Shown: positions 25,907 through 34,571, counted from the stretch's first letter. The stretch is 35,338 nucleotides of DNA from ZC4RG35 sp040878345 (GCA_040878345.1 JBBDML010000006.1:1-35338), one strand, 5' to 3'. A program made the numbers and translations. Notes: generated from the letters alone by a model not told the origin.

Positions 25907-26608
25907 ATGACCGACCGCTCCCATGACCAACTCCGCCCGGTGACTCTCGAGCTCGGGTTCACCGAGTCCACGCCGGGATCGGTGCTGATCGCGATGGGGC
26001 GGACCCGGGTCCTTTGCACTGCTTCGGTGGAGACCGAGGTCCCACGTTGGATGAGCGAGTCTGGCAAAGGGTGGGTCACGGCGGAGTACGCCATGCTTCC
26101 CGGGTCCTCGCGGGAGCGGGTGCGCCGTGATCACATCTCCGGTGGTCGGGCCAAGGAGATCTCGCGGCTGATCGGACGGGCTCTCAGGGCCGCAATCGAC
26201 ATGAAGGCGCTTGGTGAGATGATGATTCGGGTCGATTGCGACGTCATTGAGGCCGATGGCGGCACCCGCACCGCTGCCATCACGGGGGCCTGGGTGGCGA
26301 TGCATCAGGCCCTCTTCGACATGGTCGAGCGGGGGCTTCTCGAGCGCAACCCCATCATCGACGAGGTGGCTGCGGTGTCGGTTGGGATCGTCGATGGGGA
26401 GACCTGGCTCGATCTCGACTACGCCAAGGACGTCGCCGCCGATGTCGACCTCAACGTCGTGATGACCGGGCGTGGGTTGCTCGTCGAGGTGCAGGGGACG
26501 GCCGAGAAGGCCCCCTTCACCAGGGCCGACCTCGAGACGCTCCTCGATCTGGCACAGACAGGCATCGCCGAGCTCCACGACCTCCAGCGCCAGGCGGTCG
26601 CCGATTGA
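25907..26608 (+). CDS. rph: Ribonuclease PH
   Basis: 233 aa phosphate-dependent 3'-5' exoribonuclease trimming tRNA 3' ends. Motifs include DQLRPVTLELGFT at the N-terminus, GRTRVLCTASVE, GWVTAEYAMLPGSS and the phosphate-binding SGGRAKEISRLIGRALR. VDCDVIEADGGTRTAAI follows, with the active-site acidic residues. Length is on the short side but complete. The stop overlaps the rdgB TTG start. Confidence 0.96.
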   Translation: MTDRSHDQLRPVTLELGFTESTPGSVLIAMGRTRVLCTASVETEVPRWMSESGKGWVTAEYAMLPGSSRERVRRDHISGGRAKEISRLIGRALRAAIDMKALGEMMIRVDCDVIEADGGTRTAAITGAWVAMHQALFDMVERGLLERNPIIDEVAAVSVGIVDGETWLDLDYAKDVAADVDLNVVMTGRGLLVEVQGTAEKAPFTRADLETLLDLAQTGIAELHDLQRQAVAD

Positions 26609-27189
26609 TCCCACGTCTGGTCCTGGCCACCAAGAATCGGGACAAGCTCAGGGAGATGGAGGCGGTGCTGGCCGGCACCGGGTTGGTCGGGGAGGTGGTG
26701 CAGGGTCTCGACTGGCCTGATGTCGAGGAGACCGGAGACACCCTGGAGGCGAACGCCTTGCACAAGGCTCGGGTGGTCGTCGAGGCCACCGGGCTCCCGG
26801 CGATCGCCGACGACACAGGTCTCGAGGTCTTTGCGCTCGGTGGTGGCCCGGGGGTCCACACCGCCAGGCTGGCCGGGCCGAATGCAACCTATGACCAAAA
26901 CGTCGCCTTGCTCCTCAACCTGCTCACCGGGGTGAGCGATCGGTCGGCTCGATTCCGGTCGGTTGTCGCCCTGGTTTTTCCGGACGGGTCCGAGATCAGT
27001 GCGGAGGGAGTCCTCTTCGGGGCGATCACACCAGAGCCGAGGGGGAGTGGTGGCTTCGGGTATGACCCAGTCTTCCTGGTCGGAGACCAGACGCTGGCCG
27101 AGATGGGGCAGAGCTCCAAGAACCTGATGTCCCATCGAGCGATGGCCCTGAGGGCCCTGGCCAGGGAGCTGGGGCTCCCGGTCCCATGA
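26605..27189 (+). CDS. rdgB: XTP/dITP diphosphatase (RdgB/HAM1)
   Basis: 194 aa house-cleaning pyrophosphatase removing non-canonical purine triphosphates. The family start LATKNRDKLREM, catalytic ADDTGLEV, GGFGYDPVFL and the C-terminal SHRAMAL are present. The start is TTG at 26605 (TTGA overlap with rph), which places the substrate loop at the usual position. An ATGA overlap links it to the NADH dehydrogenase gene. Confidence 0.95.
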   Translation: MIPRLVLATKNRDKLREMEAVLAGTGLVGEVVQGLDWPDVEETGDTLEANALHKARVVVEATGLPAIADDTGLEVFALGGGPGVHTARLAGPNATYDQNVALLLNLLTGVSDRSARFRSVVALVFPDGSEISAEGVLFGAITPEPRGSGGFGYDPVFLVGDQTLAEMGQSSKNLMSHRAMALRALARELGLPVP

Positions 27190-28424
27190 CCAGGGTGGTC
27201 ATCGTCGGCGGTGGGTTCGCCGGCCTCAACGCCGCCAAGGCATTGAAGAGGGCCCCGGTGGAGGTCACCATCGTCGACCGGCGCAACTTCCACCTGTTCC
27301 AACCACTGCTCTATCAGGTCGCCACGGCAGCACTGAACCCGAGCGACATCGCCTACCCGATACGTTCGGTGCTCAGGCGTCAGCAGAACGTCGTCAGTGT
27401 CGTCCTTGGCGAGGTCACCGGTCTCGACCTCGATCGTCGGGTGGTGATCCTCGACGACGGGACCGAGCTCGAGTACGACTTTCTCATCATTGGCACCGGT
27501 GCGACCCACTCCTACTTCGGCCACCAGGAGTGGGCGGAGCACGCGCCTGGTCTGAAGACCCTCGAGGACGCCATCGGGATGAGGCAGCGGATCCTGGTCG
27601 CATTCGAGAAGGCAGAGCGACATCCCGACAGGGCCGCACCACTGCTCACCTTCGTGGTGGTAGGTGCAGGGCCGACCGGGGTTGAGCTGGCGGGGGCCCT
27701 GGTCGAGATCGCGGTCCATGCCCTCGGTCGGGAGTTCCAGGCCATCGATCCCTCCGAAGCCCGAGTGATCCTGGTGGAAGGCGCCCCCCACGTCCTTCCG
27801 GTGTACCCCGAGAGCCTGTCCGTCAGCGCCCGCAGACAACTCGAGGACATGGGGGTCGAGGTCATCACCGGAGACCTGGTAATGGAGATAGATGAGGGTG
27901 GCGTCACTTTGGCGAGCGGTCGGCGGATCGCCACTGCCACCATCCTCTGGGCAGCGGGTGTTGAGGCTTCTCCCCTCGGGAGGATGCTGGCTGCGCCCCT
28001 CGACCGCACCGGCAGGGTGAAGGTCGAGGCCGATCTCTCCTTGGCCGACCACCCCGAGGTGTTCGTGGTCGGTGACCTGGCGACGGTCCCCGGGGTCCCC
28101 GGCGTGGGGCCTGCCGCGATGCAGATGGGCAGACATGCCGCCCGGATGGTCAAAGCCGACCTCGAGGGGGAGGCGAGAAGAGGGTTCCGCTACCGCAACA
28201 AGGGATCACTGGCCACCATCGGACGAGCGCGTGCGGTGGCCGACTTCGGCAGGATTCGTTTCGGGGGATTCGTCGCCTGGGTGTCGTGGCTGGCGATCCA
28301 CATCTTCTACCTCATCGGTTTCCGCAACCGTCTGCTGGTCCTGGCCTCATGGGCCTGGAGTTATCTGACCTTTCGACGGGGCGCTCGGATCATCACGGGG
28401 GTTCCGTCGGCGCCAGATCGCTGA
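27186..28424 (+). CDS. ndh: Type II NADH dehydrogenase
   Basis: 412 aa FAD flavoprotein that passes electrons from NADH to quinone without pumping protons. The FAD fingerprint VGGGFAGLNAAKAL (about 6-19) is followed by FHLFQPLLYQVAT, the second dinucleotide fold VVVGAGPTGVELAGAL (about 158-173) and VVGDLATVPG. A C-terminal hydrophobic/amphipathic membrane anchor (about 358-400) is typical of NDH-2. It overlaps rdgB by 4 nt, an unusual pairing with nucleotide-pool and RNA genes. Confidence 0.92.
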   Translation: MTRVVIVGGGFAGLNAAKALKRAPVEVTIVDRRNFHLFQPLLYQVATAALNPSDIAYPIRSVLRRQQNVVSVVLGEVTGLDLDRRVVILDDGTELEYDFLIIGTGATHSYFGHQEWAEHAPGLKTLEDAIGMRQRILVAFEKAERHPDRAAPLLTFVVVGAGPTGVELAGALVEIAVHALGREFQAIDPSEARVILVEGAPHVLPVYPESLSVSARRQLEDMGVEVITGDLVMEIDEGGVTLASGRRIATATILWAAGVEASPLGRMLAAPLDRTGRVKVEADLSLADHPEVFVVGDLATVPGVPGVGPAAMQMGRHAARMVKADLEGEARRGFRYRNKGSLATIGRARAVADFGRIRFGGFVAWVSWLAIHIFYLIGFRNRLLVLASWAWSYLTFRRGARIITGVPSAPDR

Positions 28425-28652
28425 GCGAGGCAACCGAAGCTTGACGGCACATCGGCGTAACCCGGCCTCGGTTCGCGACGATTACCAAAGTGCACAGGGG
28501 AGGCGTGCCGTGGACGTGTCGGAGGCAATCCATAGGGTCGTGGGCGCTCGGGCTCGAACCGCCGTGGCGTCACGTCGCGCGGCAAGGGACCGGTCGTCAG
28601 GTCCCCCCCCGTGGAGAGGGCGCTTGTTTCCCCTGAACGTCTATGGGCCCAA
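28425..28652. other. Intergenic region, no supported gene
   Basis: Between ndh and the Tad operon. It contains a hairpin, GGGACC (28586-28591) and GGTCCC (28600-28605) with an 8-nt loop followed by C8, which may end ndh transcription. A small open frame (28441-28656) exists but has codon third positions unlike the neighbours and no family resemblance. No riboswitch pattern was recognised. Confidence 0.5.
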
Positions 28653-28680
28653 TTGACGCTCACTCTGCGTGATGTAGATT
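28653..28680 (+). promoter_or_regulatory. Promoter of plus-strand Tad operon with dyad
   Basis: TTGACG (28653-28658), a 16-bp spacer and TAGATT (28675-28680). The spacer holds the dyad TCAC-TCTGC-GTGA (28660-28672). The whole block through the GGGAGG ribosome-binding site (28652-28700) matches the block before the minus-strand tadE gene (34551-34600) at about 40 of 49 positions. The dyad position between -35 and -10 would suit a repressor or an activator of the spacer-binding type. Confidence 0.75.
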
Positions 28681-28704
28681 TGGATCGCCGGATGGGAGGC
28701 ATCG

Positions 28705-29244
28705 GTGGGCAAATGCTCACTTGGAGATAGTGGCGGGGCGGCACTCGGGCCAGTTCGGATCAGCCGTCGCGAGCGCGCGCACTCTGCTGAGGGCGCGACC
28801 CTTATCGAATTCGCGCTCATATTCCCTCTGCTGGTCCTACTCCTGGTGGGAATCGTCGAGTTCAGTTGGCTCTTTGCCCAGTATCTCGATGTGCGGCACG
28901 GGGCCAGGGAGGGGGTTCGTCTGGCGACGGTGAACTTCCCGGAAGGTTCTGATCCACCTGTGATCACTCGGACCCAGTCCAACACCGCCACGTTGCTGAA
29001 TGAGACCTGCTCGCGGATGAACACAGCCTCAGGGGTTGCAGTTACATTCACCTCGCCCGGGGATGTCGGTGATCGGGTCACCGTTACGGCATCTGCACCT
29101 GCCGATACCCTAAGTGGACTTCTCGACTGGGCGATTCCCGGCACTCTCACTTTCGACTCGACAGTGGTTCTGCATGCCGAGCAGGAAGCCACCTGGGCCG
29201 ACACAGATGTCATCACCTACCCGAGCGGCCAGCCATGCCCATGA
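28705..29244 (+). CDS. TadE-like pilus assembly protein 1
   Basis: 179 aa. A basic, soluble N-terminus (1-28) is followed by the TadE signature EGATLIEFALIFPLLVLLLVG (29-49) with conserved E35, one transmembrane helix and an extracytoplasmic domain of about 120 residues. TadE proteins are pseudopilins of Tad/Flp pili or related surface systems. The GTG start at 28705 has a strong GGAGG (28695-28699) 5 nt upstream. It is the first gene of a three-gene operon and overlaps the next gene by 10 nt. Confidence 0.85.
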   Translation: MGKCSLGDSGGAALGPVRISRRERAHSAEGATLIEFALIFPLLVLLLVGIVEFSWLFAQYLDVRHGAREGVRLATVNFPEGSDPPVITRTQSNTATLLNETCSRMNTASGVAVTFTSPGDVGDRVTVTASAPADTLSGLLDWAIPGTLTFDSTVVLHAEQEATWADTDVITYPSGQPCP

Positions 29245-29690
29245 TCTCAGTCCAACGTCAGCGTGCGGGTCGATTCCCTCGTTGCCGTGAACGCGGGGTT
29301 GCGGCGGTGGAGATGGCGCTGATGGCACCCTTACTGGTCCTGCTCTTTTTTGGGGCGGTCGAGGCGTCCTGGCTCCTGGCACAGTCGCTAGACGTACGCC
29401 AGGCGGCCCGGGAGGGCGCTCGGCTGGCTGCGGTCGACTTTGGAGATTCGGGGGCGATCGCCTCGGAGGTCTGCCTAGCGATGGACAACGACGATGACAC
29501 GACTGTGCAATTCAGTGGTTCAGCAGCCGGCCTGGGAGAGGACATATCGGTGACCGTCGCGAAGACCGCCGACCATCTGACCAGCTTCCTGAATTGGGTG
29601 TTTCCCCCCACGATGACTTTGTCCAACACGGCGACGTTCGCGCTGGAGGTCTCTCCCCCGACTTGGAATGACGGGCCTGAGCCATGCTGA
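29235..29690 (+). CDS. TadE-like pilus assembly protein 2
   Basis: 151 aa with the same plan as its upstream neighbour: RERGVAAVEMALMAPLLVLLF with conserved E26, DVRQAAREGARLA after the helix, then a small external domain with two cysteines. Clear sequence similarity in the first 70 residues suggests duplication of tadE within the operon. It overlaps both flanking genes. Confidence 0.85.
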   Translation: MPMISVQRQRAGRFPRCRERGVAAVEMALMAPLLVLLFFGAVEASWLLAQSLDVRQAAREGARLAAVDFGDSGAIASEVCLAMDNDDDTTVQFSGSAAGLGEDISVTVAKTADHLTSFLNWVFPPTMTLSNTATFALEVSPPTWNDGPEPC

Positions 29691-31264
29691 GTCGGATTCG
29701 GTCTGAGGACTCGGGAGCGACTGTGCTCATCATTGCTGGCGCCATGGTGCTGCTCATGGGAATCATCGCCATCGCGGTCGACATCGGGTTTGGTCAGTCT
29801 GAAAGGCGAATAGATCAGACCGGTGCGGACGCCGCTGCTCTTGCCGGCTCGCTCGAGCTCGTGATCAGCGACGAGGCCAATGGTCTCGAAGCCTCCCTGG
29901 ACAGGGTATACGAGATCGTCGACACGAACCTGGGTCGAACCGTGGCGTACGCCGATTGGGCCGCATGCAGCGATCCAGATGCTCTGTACTACAGCACCCT
30001 GACCGACCTGGGAGCATCCAATGGATCTGACTGCGTAAGCCTGTCGGAGGACTTCAACACCCTCCGGGTGCGTTTGCCATACCAGGCAGTCGACACCTAC
30101 TTCGCACCCGTGATCGGATCCGACTCGATCAACGTGAGCGCCGCAGCCGAGGCGGAGCGCAACGCCGAGTTCGGCGGCGGTGGCAACGTCCCGTTCTATG
30201 TGCTGGATGGCACCGGTGTCGGCACGGAGTTGTGCATCAAGACGGGGACGAATGACTTCTCTTCCTGCGGGAGCCCGAGCAGTGGCAGCTTCGGTGACTT
30301 CGTTCCCTACTTCTACGGTCCGGTTGGTGGCGACCTTTCGACCATCTGCAACAAGGCACAGCAGCCCCGTCCGTTGGCTAGGGCGATTGCCATGGGGATC
30401 GACCACGAGTTCAGCCGATTCGCCCCGTTCCCGGGTGGGACGGAGAGGGTGAATGGCTCCTGGTGCGCCAGCGGAGTGCCCGGGCCGCTGCTCCCCAACA
30501 CGATCCAACCCGGCTCCGGCTACAGCGCCAACGACATCACCTGGGGTCTGGTGGAAGGGGAGAGGTATCCGGGGTCGCAGTCGTTCCCCGGCCGTCTGAC
30601 CCGGGATGACGCCTCGGTCACCGCTCAGGACATGGGCAGCGCCTCGGTCTTCGGCCATGGCATCGACAACCGGCCGCTGTGGGATTACATCGATTTGACC
30701 CTGGTCACCCCGTCGCTTCCCGGCTGTGACTTCTTCAATGATCCCGCCAATCAGGGACACGTCCCGACCACTCCGGCCATCGATGTCGTTCCCACCTACA
30801 ACCTGCGACGAGCCAACTTGATCGCCTGCCTGGGTGAAGCCCATACCAACGGAGTCCGGATCCTCTCCGTCGACCGAGACGCCAACGGGGAGTTCGACAT
30901 TCTCGAGACCCCTCGTGTCGGAGCGGCTCCCAAGATCTGGGAGGACTTCTTCCCGCCCAACAACAACTTCCACATGCATATCCAGAACCTCAGCCCGATC
31001 TTCATCGAAAGTCTCTACGCCGATATCGCCAACCCGCACTTCCAGTGCAACGGTCTCGACAATGTCACCTGGCCCGGGGTTTGTGTGCACCGCGCCGGTA
31101 TCGACGGGTCGATGATCGTCACCTCGCCGGGTGCGGAGGTGTTCCAGTCGGTGGGAGCGATAGTGCTCAGTTGCGAGATAATGCCCGTCGGCACTTGCCC
31201 TACTCTCCAGGACCCGAGCGGCACCGGCCTCACCTTCCTCTACGACCTCCAACTCACCCGCTGA
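29684..31264 (+). CDS. TadG-like surface protein 1
   Basis: 526 aa. The N-terminal TadG-like signature is DSGATVLIIAGAMVLLMGI followed by AVDIGFGQSERRIDQTGADAA with the RR...Q..ADAAALAG motif (41-55). This gives one membrane helix and a long extracytoplasmic part. The rest (about 170-526) is cysteine-containing, rich in G, P, D and aromatic residues, and matches no domain I recognise. TadG proteins are accessory Tad pilus subunits thought to anchor the fibre to the envelope. No tadA, tadB, tadC, rcpA or flp gene is in the window, so the assembly machinery must be elsewhere or this is a distinct surface system. Confidence 0.8.
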   Translation: MLSRIRSEDSGATVLIIAGAMVLLMGIIAIAVDIGFGQSERRIDQTGADAAALAGSLELVISDEANGLEASLDRVYEIVDTNLGRTVAYADWAACSDPDALYYSTLTDLGASNGSDCVSLSEDFNTLRVRLPYQAVDTYFAPVIGSDSINVSAAAEAERNAEFGGGGNVPFYVLDGTGVGTELCIKTGTNDFSSCGSPSSGSFGDFVPYFYGPVGGDLSTICNKAQQPRPLARAIAMGIDHEFSRFAPFPGGTERVNGSWCASGVPGPLLPNTIQPGSGYSANDITWGLVEGERYPGSQSFPGRLTRDDASVTAQDMGSASVFGHGIDNRPLWDYIDLTLVTPSLPGCDFFNDPANQGHVPTTPAIDVVPTYNLRRANLIACLGEAHTNGVRILSVDRDANGEFDILETPRVGAAPKIWEDFFPPNNNFHMHIQNLSPIFIESLYADIANPHFQCNGLDNVTWPGVCVHRAGIDGSMIVTSPGAEVFQSVGAIVLSCEIMPVGTCPTLQDPSGTGLTFLYDLQLTR

Positions 31265-31530
31265 ACGCGCCACCGACGTGCATCGAACTCGAGCGTTCGA
31301 GGCGAGCTGATCGGGTGGGCCGGGAGGTGCCTTGGGCATCGAAGTCGGGCCCGGAAATTTAAGAAGCCCCGACAGATCAGAGCCGAAACTCGACCCGTCG
31401 GGACTTCCAATTGCCACTATACCCATCCGCGTGCGGCGTGCGCAGAGAACGCGAAAAGAAACTCAGGCTGTCACCCGAATCGACCTCTAACTCGTCTGTC
31501 CATTCGACACACGGGTTCAAGGAGGACCAA
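31265..31530. other. Intergenic region before SOD-like gene
   Basis: 266 bp without a supported gene. Visible elements are a small hairpin CTCGA-GCGT-TCGAG after the tadG-like stop, CCCGAC and GTCGGG arms 23 nt apart (about 31372-31402), and an isolated TATACC at 31418-31423 without a good -35. The SOD-like ribosome-binding site lies at the end. Expression from the Tad operon or a weak own promoter are both possible. Confidence 0.4.
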
Positions 31531-32004
31531 TTGCAAAATCGCAGGAGAATCGTGACCGGGTTGGTGGGGGCATTGACGGTGGTGCTGTTGGCCACGTCGG
31601 CTTCGGCGGGCGGCGCCGAGGTCACTTCTGGAGAGTTCGAGGTCTTCGCCGCCGGAATCGGCAGCTATGACGTGGACGGCAGGGCGCAGATGGTGCGAAC
31701 ACCCTCGGGCAAAACCATCGTTTCAGTCGTCGTTTCCGGTCTGGCGCCGGGAGCCATCTACGGATCCCACGTCCACAAGCAGGCGTGTGCCGATGGCGAC
31801 GCCGGAGTGCATTACAGCTTTGGCCACGCCGTGCCCGGGGGAGCACTCGACGGATCAGAGATCTGGCCGGGACCGTTCACCGCCAACGCAGCCGGCCGGG
31901 CGGTCGGCTGGACATCGGTGGGTGACATCGCCGGCGAAGACGCCGTCTCTGTGGTCATTCACGCTCCGGGAGGGGCAAAGATCGGCTGCGCCGATCTCTC
32001 CTGA
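31531..32004 (+). CDS. Secreted superoxide-dismutase-like protein (partial Zn site)
   Basis: 157 aa from TTG at 31531, chosen because AAGGAGG (31519-31525) lies 5 nt upstream. A signal peptide RRR...LVGALTVVLLATSASA precedes the mature domain. The Cu/Zn SOD pattern is visible: H80-V-H82, AGVHYSF (H94), H99, VVIHAPGG (H144), and C86/C153 placed for the conserved disulfide. The segment aligned with the last two zinc ligands (His and Asp) reads EIWPGPF, so both are missing, and the active-site Arg is Lys150. Copper-only SODs known from fungi and mycobacteria show similar loss. Activity is not proven. Confidence 0.7.
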   Translation: MQNRRRIVTGLVGALTVVLLATSASAGGAEVTSGEFEVFAAGIGSYDVDGRAQMVRTPSGKTIVSVVVSGLAPGAIYGSHVHKQACADGDAGVHYSFGHAVPGGALDGSEIWPGPFTANAAGRAVGWTSVGDIAGEDAVSVVIHAPGGAKIGCADLS

Positions 32005-32017
32005 GTCGTCGGAGCAG

Positions 32018-32047
32018 GACTGGGGCCCACGCAAGCGGGCCCCAGTC
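32018..32047. terminator. Strong hairpin after SOD-like gene
   Basis: Perfect 11-bp stem GACTGGGGCCC (32018-32028) and GGGCCCCAGTC (32037-32047) with an 8-nt loop, 14 bp after the SOD-like stop. The 32048-32265 remainder of the convergent gap has only a weak hairpin (TGGCA 32171-32175 with TGCCA 32182-32186) and no supported gene. Confidence 0.65.
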
Positions 32048-32265
32048 GTCACCCGAGGACGACGAACCCACTCGCGGTCGGCTCTCGGGCGGATGGCTTG
32101 CTGCATGCACACACAGTCAATCGCACCAGAGAACGGCCTTGGGGGACGAGAGAGCACCTGGAGTCCAATCTGGCATCAGTGTGCCAATTCCCTCGAATGT
32201 GACGCGCTTGAAATGAACCGGGCGACATGTGGGGATCTGTCAACCCCTGGGAGGTCGTCGTCGAG

Positions 32266-34020
32266 TCATCGAATCAGAGCAACTCCGCGTATCGGTATGA
32301 GGGTGCTCGATGTCGGGTCTGGCTTCATGAGAATTTCGGTGAATCCGGTGACGACCAGACGCCTGGTGAGGAACTGGGCGTCCGTCTGGAGCTGTCCAGA
32401 TTGGCCCTTCAAGACGAAGGGGTTGGCGTAGGGCGTGAAGAATGTGCCGGTGAGAGTGTTGCCCGCCTGGCCACCCAGCTCATGTGCGGCCGCTGATTCC
32501 GACCAAAGCGCCAGATCCTCGAACCGGTACGTGGTGGCAGTTGGGGCCGTCCAGACCAACCCGCCGGCCCCACCGACGAGGTCGATGAAGCCGTCCTGCA
32601 AGTAGACGAACGTCCTTTCGAACCTGATCGACGACTGCGCACCCTTGAGGATGCTGCCGCCCTCACGGAAGAAGGCCCAGTAGTCGTCCGAGGCGGAAGG
32701 GTTCATCTCGAAAATGCCGGTGGACCTGAGGTCGAGGTCCCCGTCAAAAACGACATTGCCATCTAGGAAGCGGACCGTTCCTCCGTTGACCACCAGCCTC
32801 GGATCGCAGTCCACCCACCAGTCACCATTGACCTCGATGACTTCACCACTGCCGACGTTGCAGTCGGGGTCGATGTCCGTCCAATGATTGGTGAAGCCCA
32901 TCGGCTGGACCCCTGTGGGTTCGCCATAGGACATGACATGGGCATCGATGTGCGTCGCCGGGGTATCGGTGCAGGGGCTGATGGCGATCCCCATATAGAA
33001 CGGGTAGGCGGTCTTGCAGTTATACCGGTGGTCAATCGGGGCACGGGTCACCCGTTGTGATCTGAAAGTCGGTCTCGGGTACAACTGGAAATAGGACTCG
33101 GCCGGGTCGGTCGGGTCGACCAGGGTGGGGTCGATGCTCGTGGTCAGATCCGCGGGGTCGTAGGCCCTGCTCGCAACAGATCCGGGTTGCCCGGACAACG
33201 CATACGCCAGAATCGCCGACCTGGCTCCATCGGCGCCGGGCACCGGGAGAGCCCTGATCCAACGCTGGTTCCCTACTGCCTGGACCTCGATGATGTAGGG
33301 CATTGAAGCCCCGCAGCCGGCCCCGGATCCGTCGGAGTCGGTCACTATGACTCCGGGGGAGTCCATGAAGTGGGCCACGGTGATCTTGCCCTGACCATCC
33401 GCGGTGAGAGCGTCACACCCGAACGGTTCGAGGACGACAAGCGGCACGACGTCGCCCTCGCCGACGTCCGGCCGGATCCGAGCCACGCTATGCACCTCGG
33501 TGTTCCCGGAGTCGAAACCGAAGGTGGCGGCAAAGGTGAAGTCACGGATTCGCTCCACGGTCACGCCAAGTCTCTGACATGCGACACCATCAATATCGAG
33601 GTTCAGGGTCTGGGTGCCCATGAGCTCGTGCCCGTCCGGCACCGGATGCGTGATCTGGAACGTGTACGGGAATGCCGACGCCGTTGCCACCCTCGCAACA
33701 AGCGGATTGCACGCCGTGGCGAAGATCGTGCAATTCGGCGCCGATGGCGAACCACCCTCGTCCTCGATGTTGACGAGCAGATAGTCCCACGCTATCTGGC
33801 ACGCCTCCACCGCGTTGCTCCCACTGAAAGGATCTACTGAATTCGCTCCCGCGGTCGCAGCCGCATCGGAGGCCAGCCGATCTGCGCGAATGTCGAATCT
33901 CAGCGAAGCCAGATCCACCACAATGGCTGCAGCGCCGAGGAGGGCCATCATCGAGACAGCGACGATGATGAGGCTGACCCCTCGGTCGTCACGAGTGACG
34001 GGTGCTCGCTCTGTCGTCAT
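32266..34020 (-). CDS. TadG-like surface protein 2 with beta-solenoid-like C-terminus
   Basis: 584 aa. The ATG at 34020 was chosen because it overlaps the tadE-like stop (ATGA) and starts just before the family helix; sequence upstream in frame is antisense-like. The N-terminus has DDRGVSLIIVAVSMMALLGAAA (11-32) and VDLASLRFDIRADRLASDAAATAGA, a TadG-like pattern. The external part contains cysteines and, at about 430-560, short repeated strands such as VVNGGTVRFLDGNVVFDGDL and TFVYLQDGFIDLVGGAGGL, resembling a right-handed beta-helix. This region could be adhesive or structural. No sequence match to TadG-like protein 1 beyond the N-terminus is obvious. Confidence 0.72.
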   Translation of the reverse strand: MTTERAPVTRDDRGVSLIIVAVSMMALLGAAAIVVDLASLRFDIRADRLASDAAATAGANSVDPFSGSNAVEACQIAWDYLLVNIEDEGGSPSAPNCTIFATACNPLVARVATASAFPYTFQITHPVPDGHELMGTQTLNLDIDGVACQRLGVTVERIRDFTFAATFGFDSGNTEVHSVARIRPDVGEGDVVPLVVLEPFGCDALTADGQGKITVAHFMDSPGVIVTDSDGSGAGCGASMPYIIEVQAVGNQRWIRALPVPGADGARSAILAYALSGQPGSVASRAYDPADLTTSIDPTLVDPTDPAESYFQLYPRPTFRSQRVTRAPIDHRYNCKTAYPFYMGIAISPCTDTPATHIDAHVMSYGEPTGVQPMGFTNHWTDIDPDCNVGSGEVIEVNGDWWVDCDPRLVVNGGTVRFLDGNVVFDGDLDLRSTGIFEMNPSASDDYWAFFREGGSILKGAQSSIRFERTFVYLQDGFIDLVGGAGGLVWTAPTATTYRFEDLALWSESAAAHELGGQAGNTLTGTFFTPYANPFVLKGQSGQLQTDAQFLTRRLVVTGFTEILMKPDPTSSTLIPIRGVALIR

Positions 34021-34544
34021 GAGCTCGCCTCGAAGCGGTTGACTGCCTCGGCGTCGATGGTGAGGGTCGACGAGAACACAACGGCGTTGAAGTCGATGTC
34101 CCGTGCCACCACCACTTGCACCCGGCGTTCTGTGTCGGGTCGGCCGTCCCCGCCGGCCATGCACTGCTGACCCACGTCGGTTGCGGGTGGCCCTGAGCCA
34201 CTGAGAACCTGTCGGGTGGTCTGGTCGTTTGCCGAGACTCCATTTGGGTAGACGTACGCAACACATACGTAGCGTCCGGGCACGCCCGAGCCAAGTGTGC
34301 CAGTGGCGTCGTCGATCGTCTGGCTTACGATCTCGGTGAGCCAGGCGTTCATCCCGAGGTCGGTCACCGGCAGGGTTGCCGCATAACGACCGCCCTCGCG
34401 AGCGGAGTGGGTGAGGGCGAGCTGGTGGTTGTAGGCAATTCCGGCGCTGACCATCCCGACAAGGAGCATGATGAGGAGGGGAAGGGCGATCGCCAGCTCC
34501 ACGAGTGCCGCCCCGCGATTGCCCCGCGACCATTTTCTGGCCAT
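34017..34544 (-). CDS. TadE-like pilus assembly protein 3
   Basis: 175 aa from the ATG at 34544, preferred over 34559 because GGGAGG (34552-34557) is 7 nt upstream of it. RGAALVELAIALPLLIMLLVG (10-30) with conserved E16 is the TadE helix; HSAREGGRYAAT follows, as in the plus-strand copies. The external domain has two cysteines. First gene of a two-gene minus-strand operon with TadG-like protein 2, convergent to the plus-strand Tad operon. Confidence 0.85.
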   Translation of the reverse strand: MARKWSRGNRGAALVELAIALPLLIMLLVGMVSAGIAYNHQLALTHSAREGGRYAATLPVTDLGMNAWLTEIVSQTIDDATGTLGSGVPGRYVCVAYVYPNGVSANDQTTRQVLSGSGPPATDVGQQCMAGGDGRPDTERRVQVVVARDIDFNAVVFSSTLTIDAEAVNRFEASS

Positions 34545-34571
34545 TTGGTCGCCTCCCATTCAGCGAACCCC

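Noticed and set aside
28425..28652. Cyclic-di-GMP or other riboswitch upstream of the Tad operon
   Set aside because: Short matches to conserved loops were seen but not in the right order, and the mapped promoter lies downstream of this stretch.
28441..28656. Possible 71-residue protein between ndh and the Tad operon
   Set aside because: TTG start without Shine-Dalgarno, atypical third-position composition and overlap with the Tad promoter.
29258..31426. Long antisense open frame (722 codons) opposite the TadE/TadG genes
   Set aside because: It is complementary to three well-supported Tad genes, has no recognisable domain and arises from strong codon bias in GC-rich DNA.
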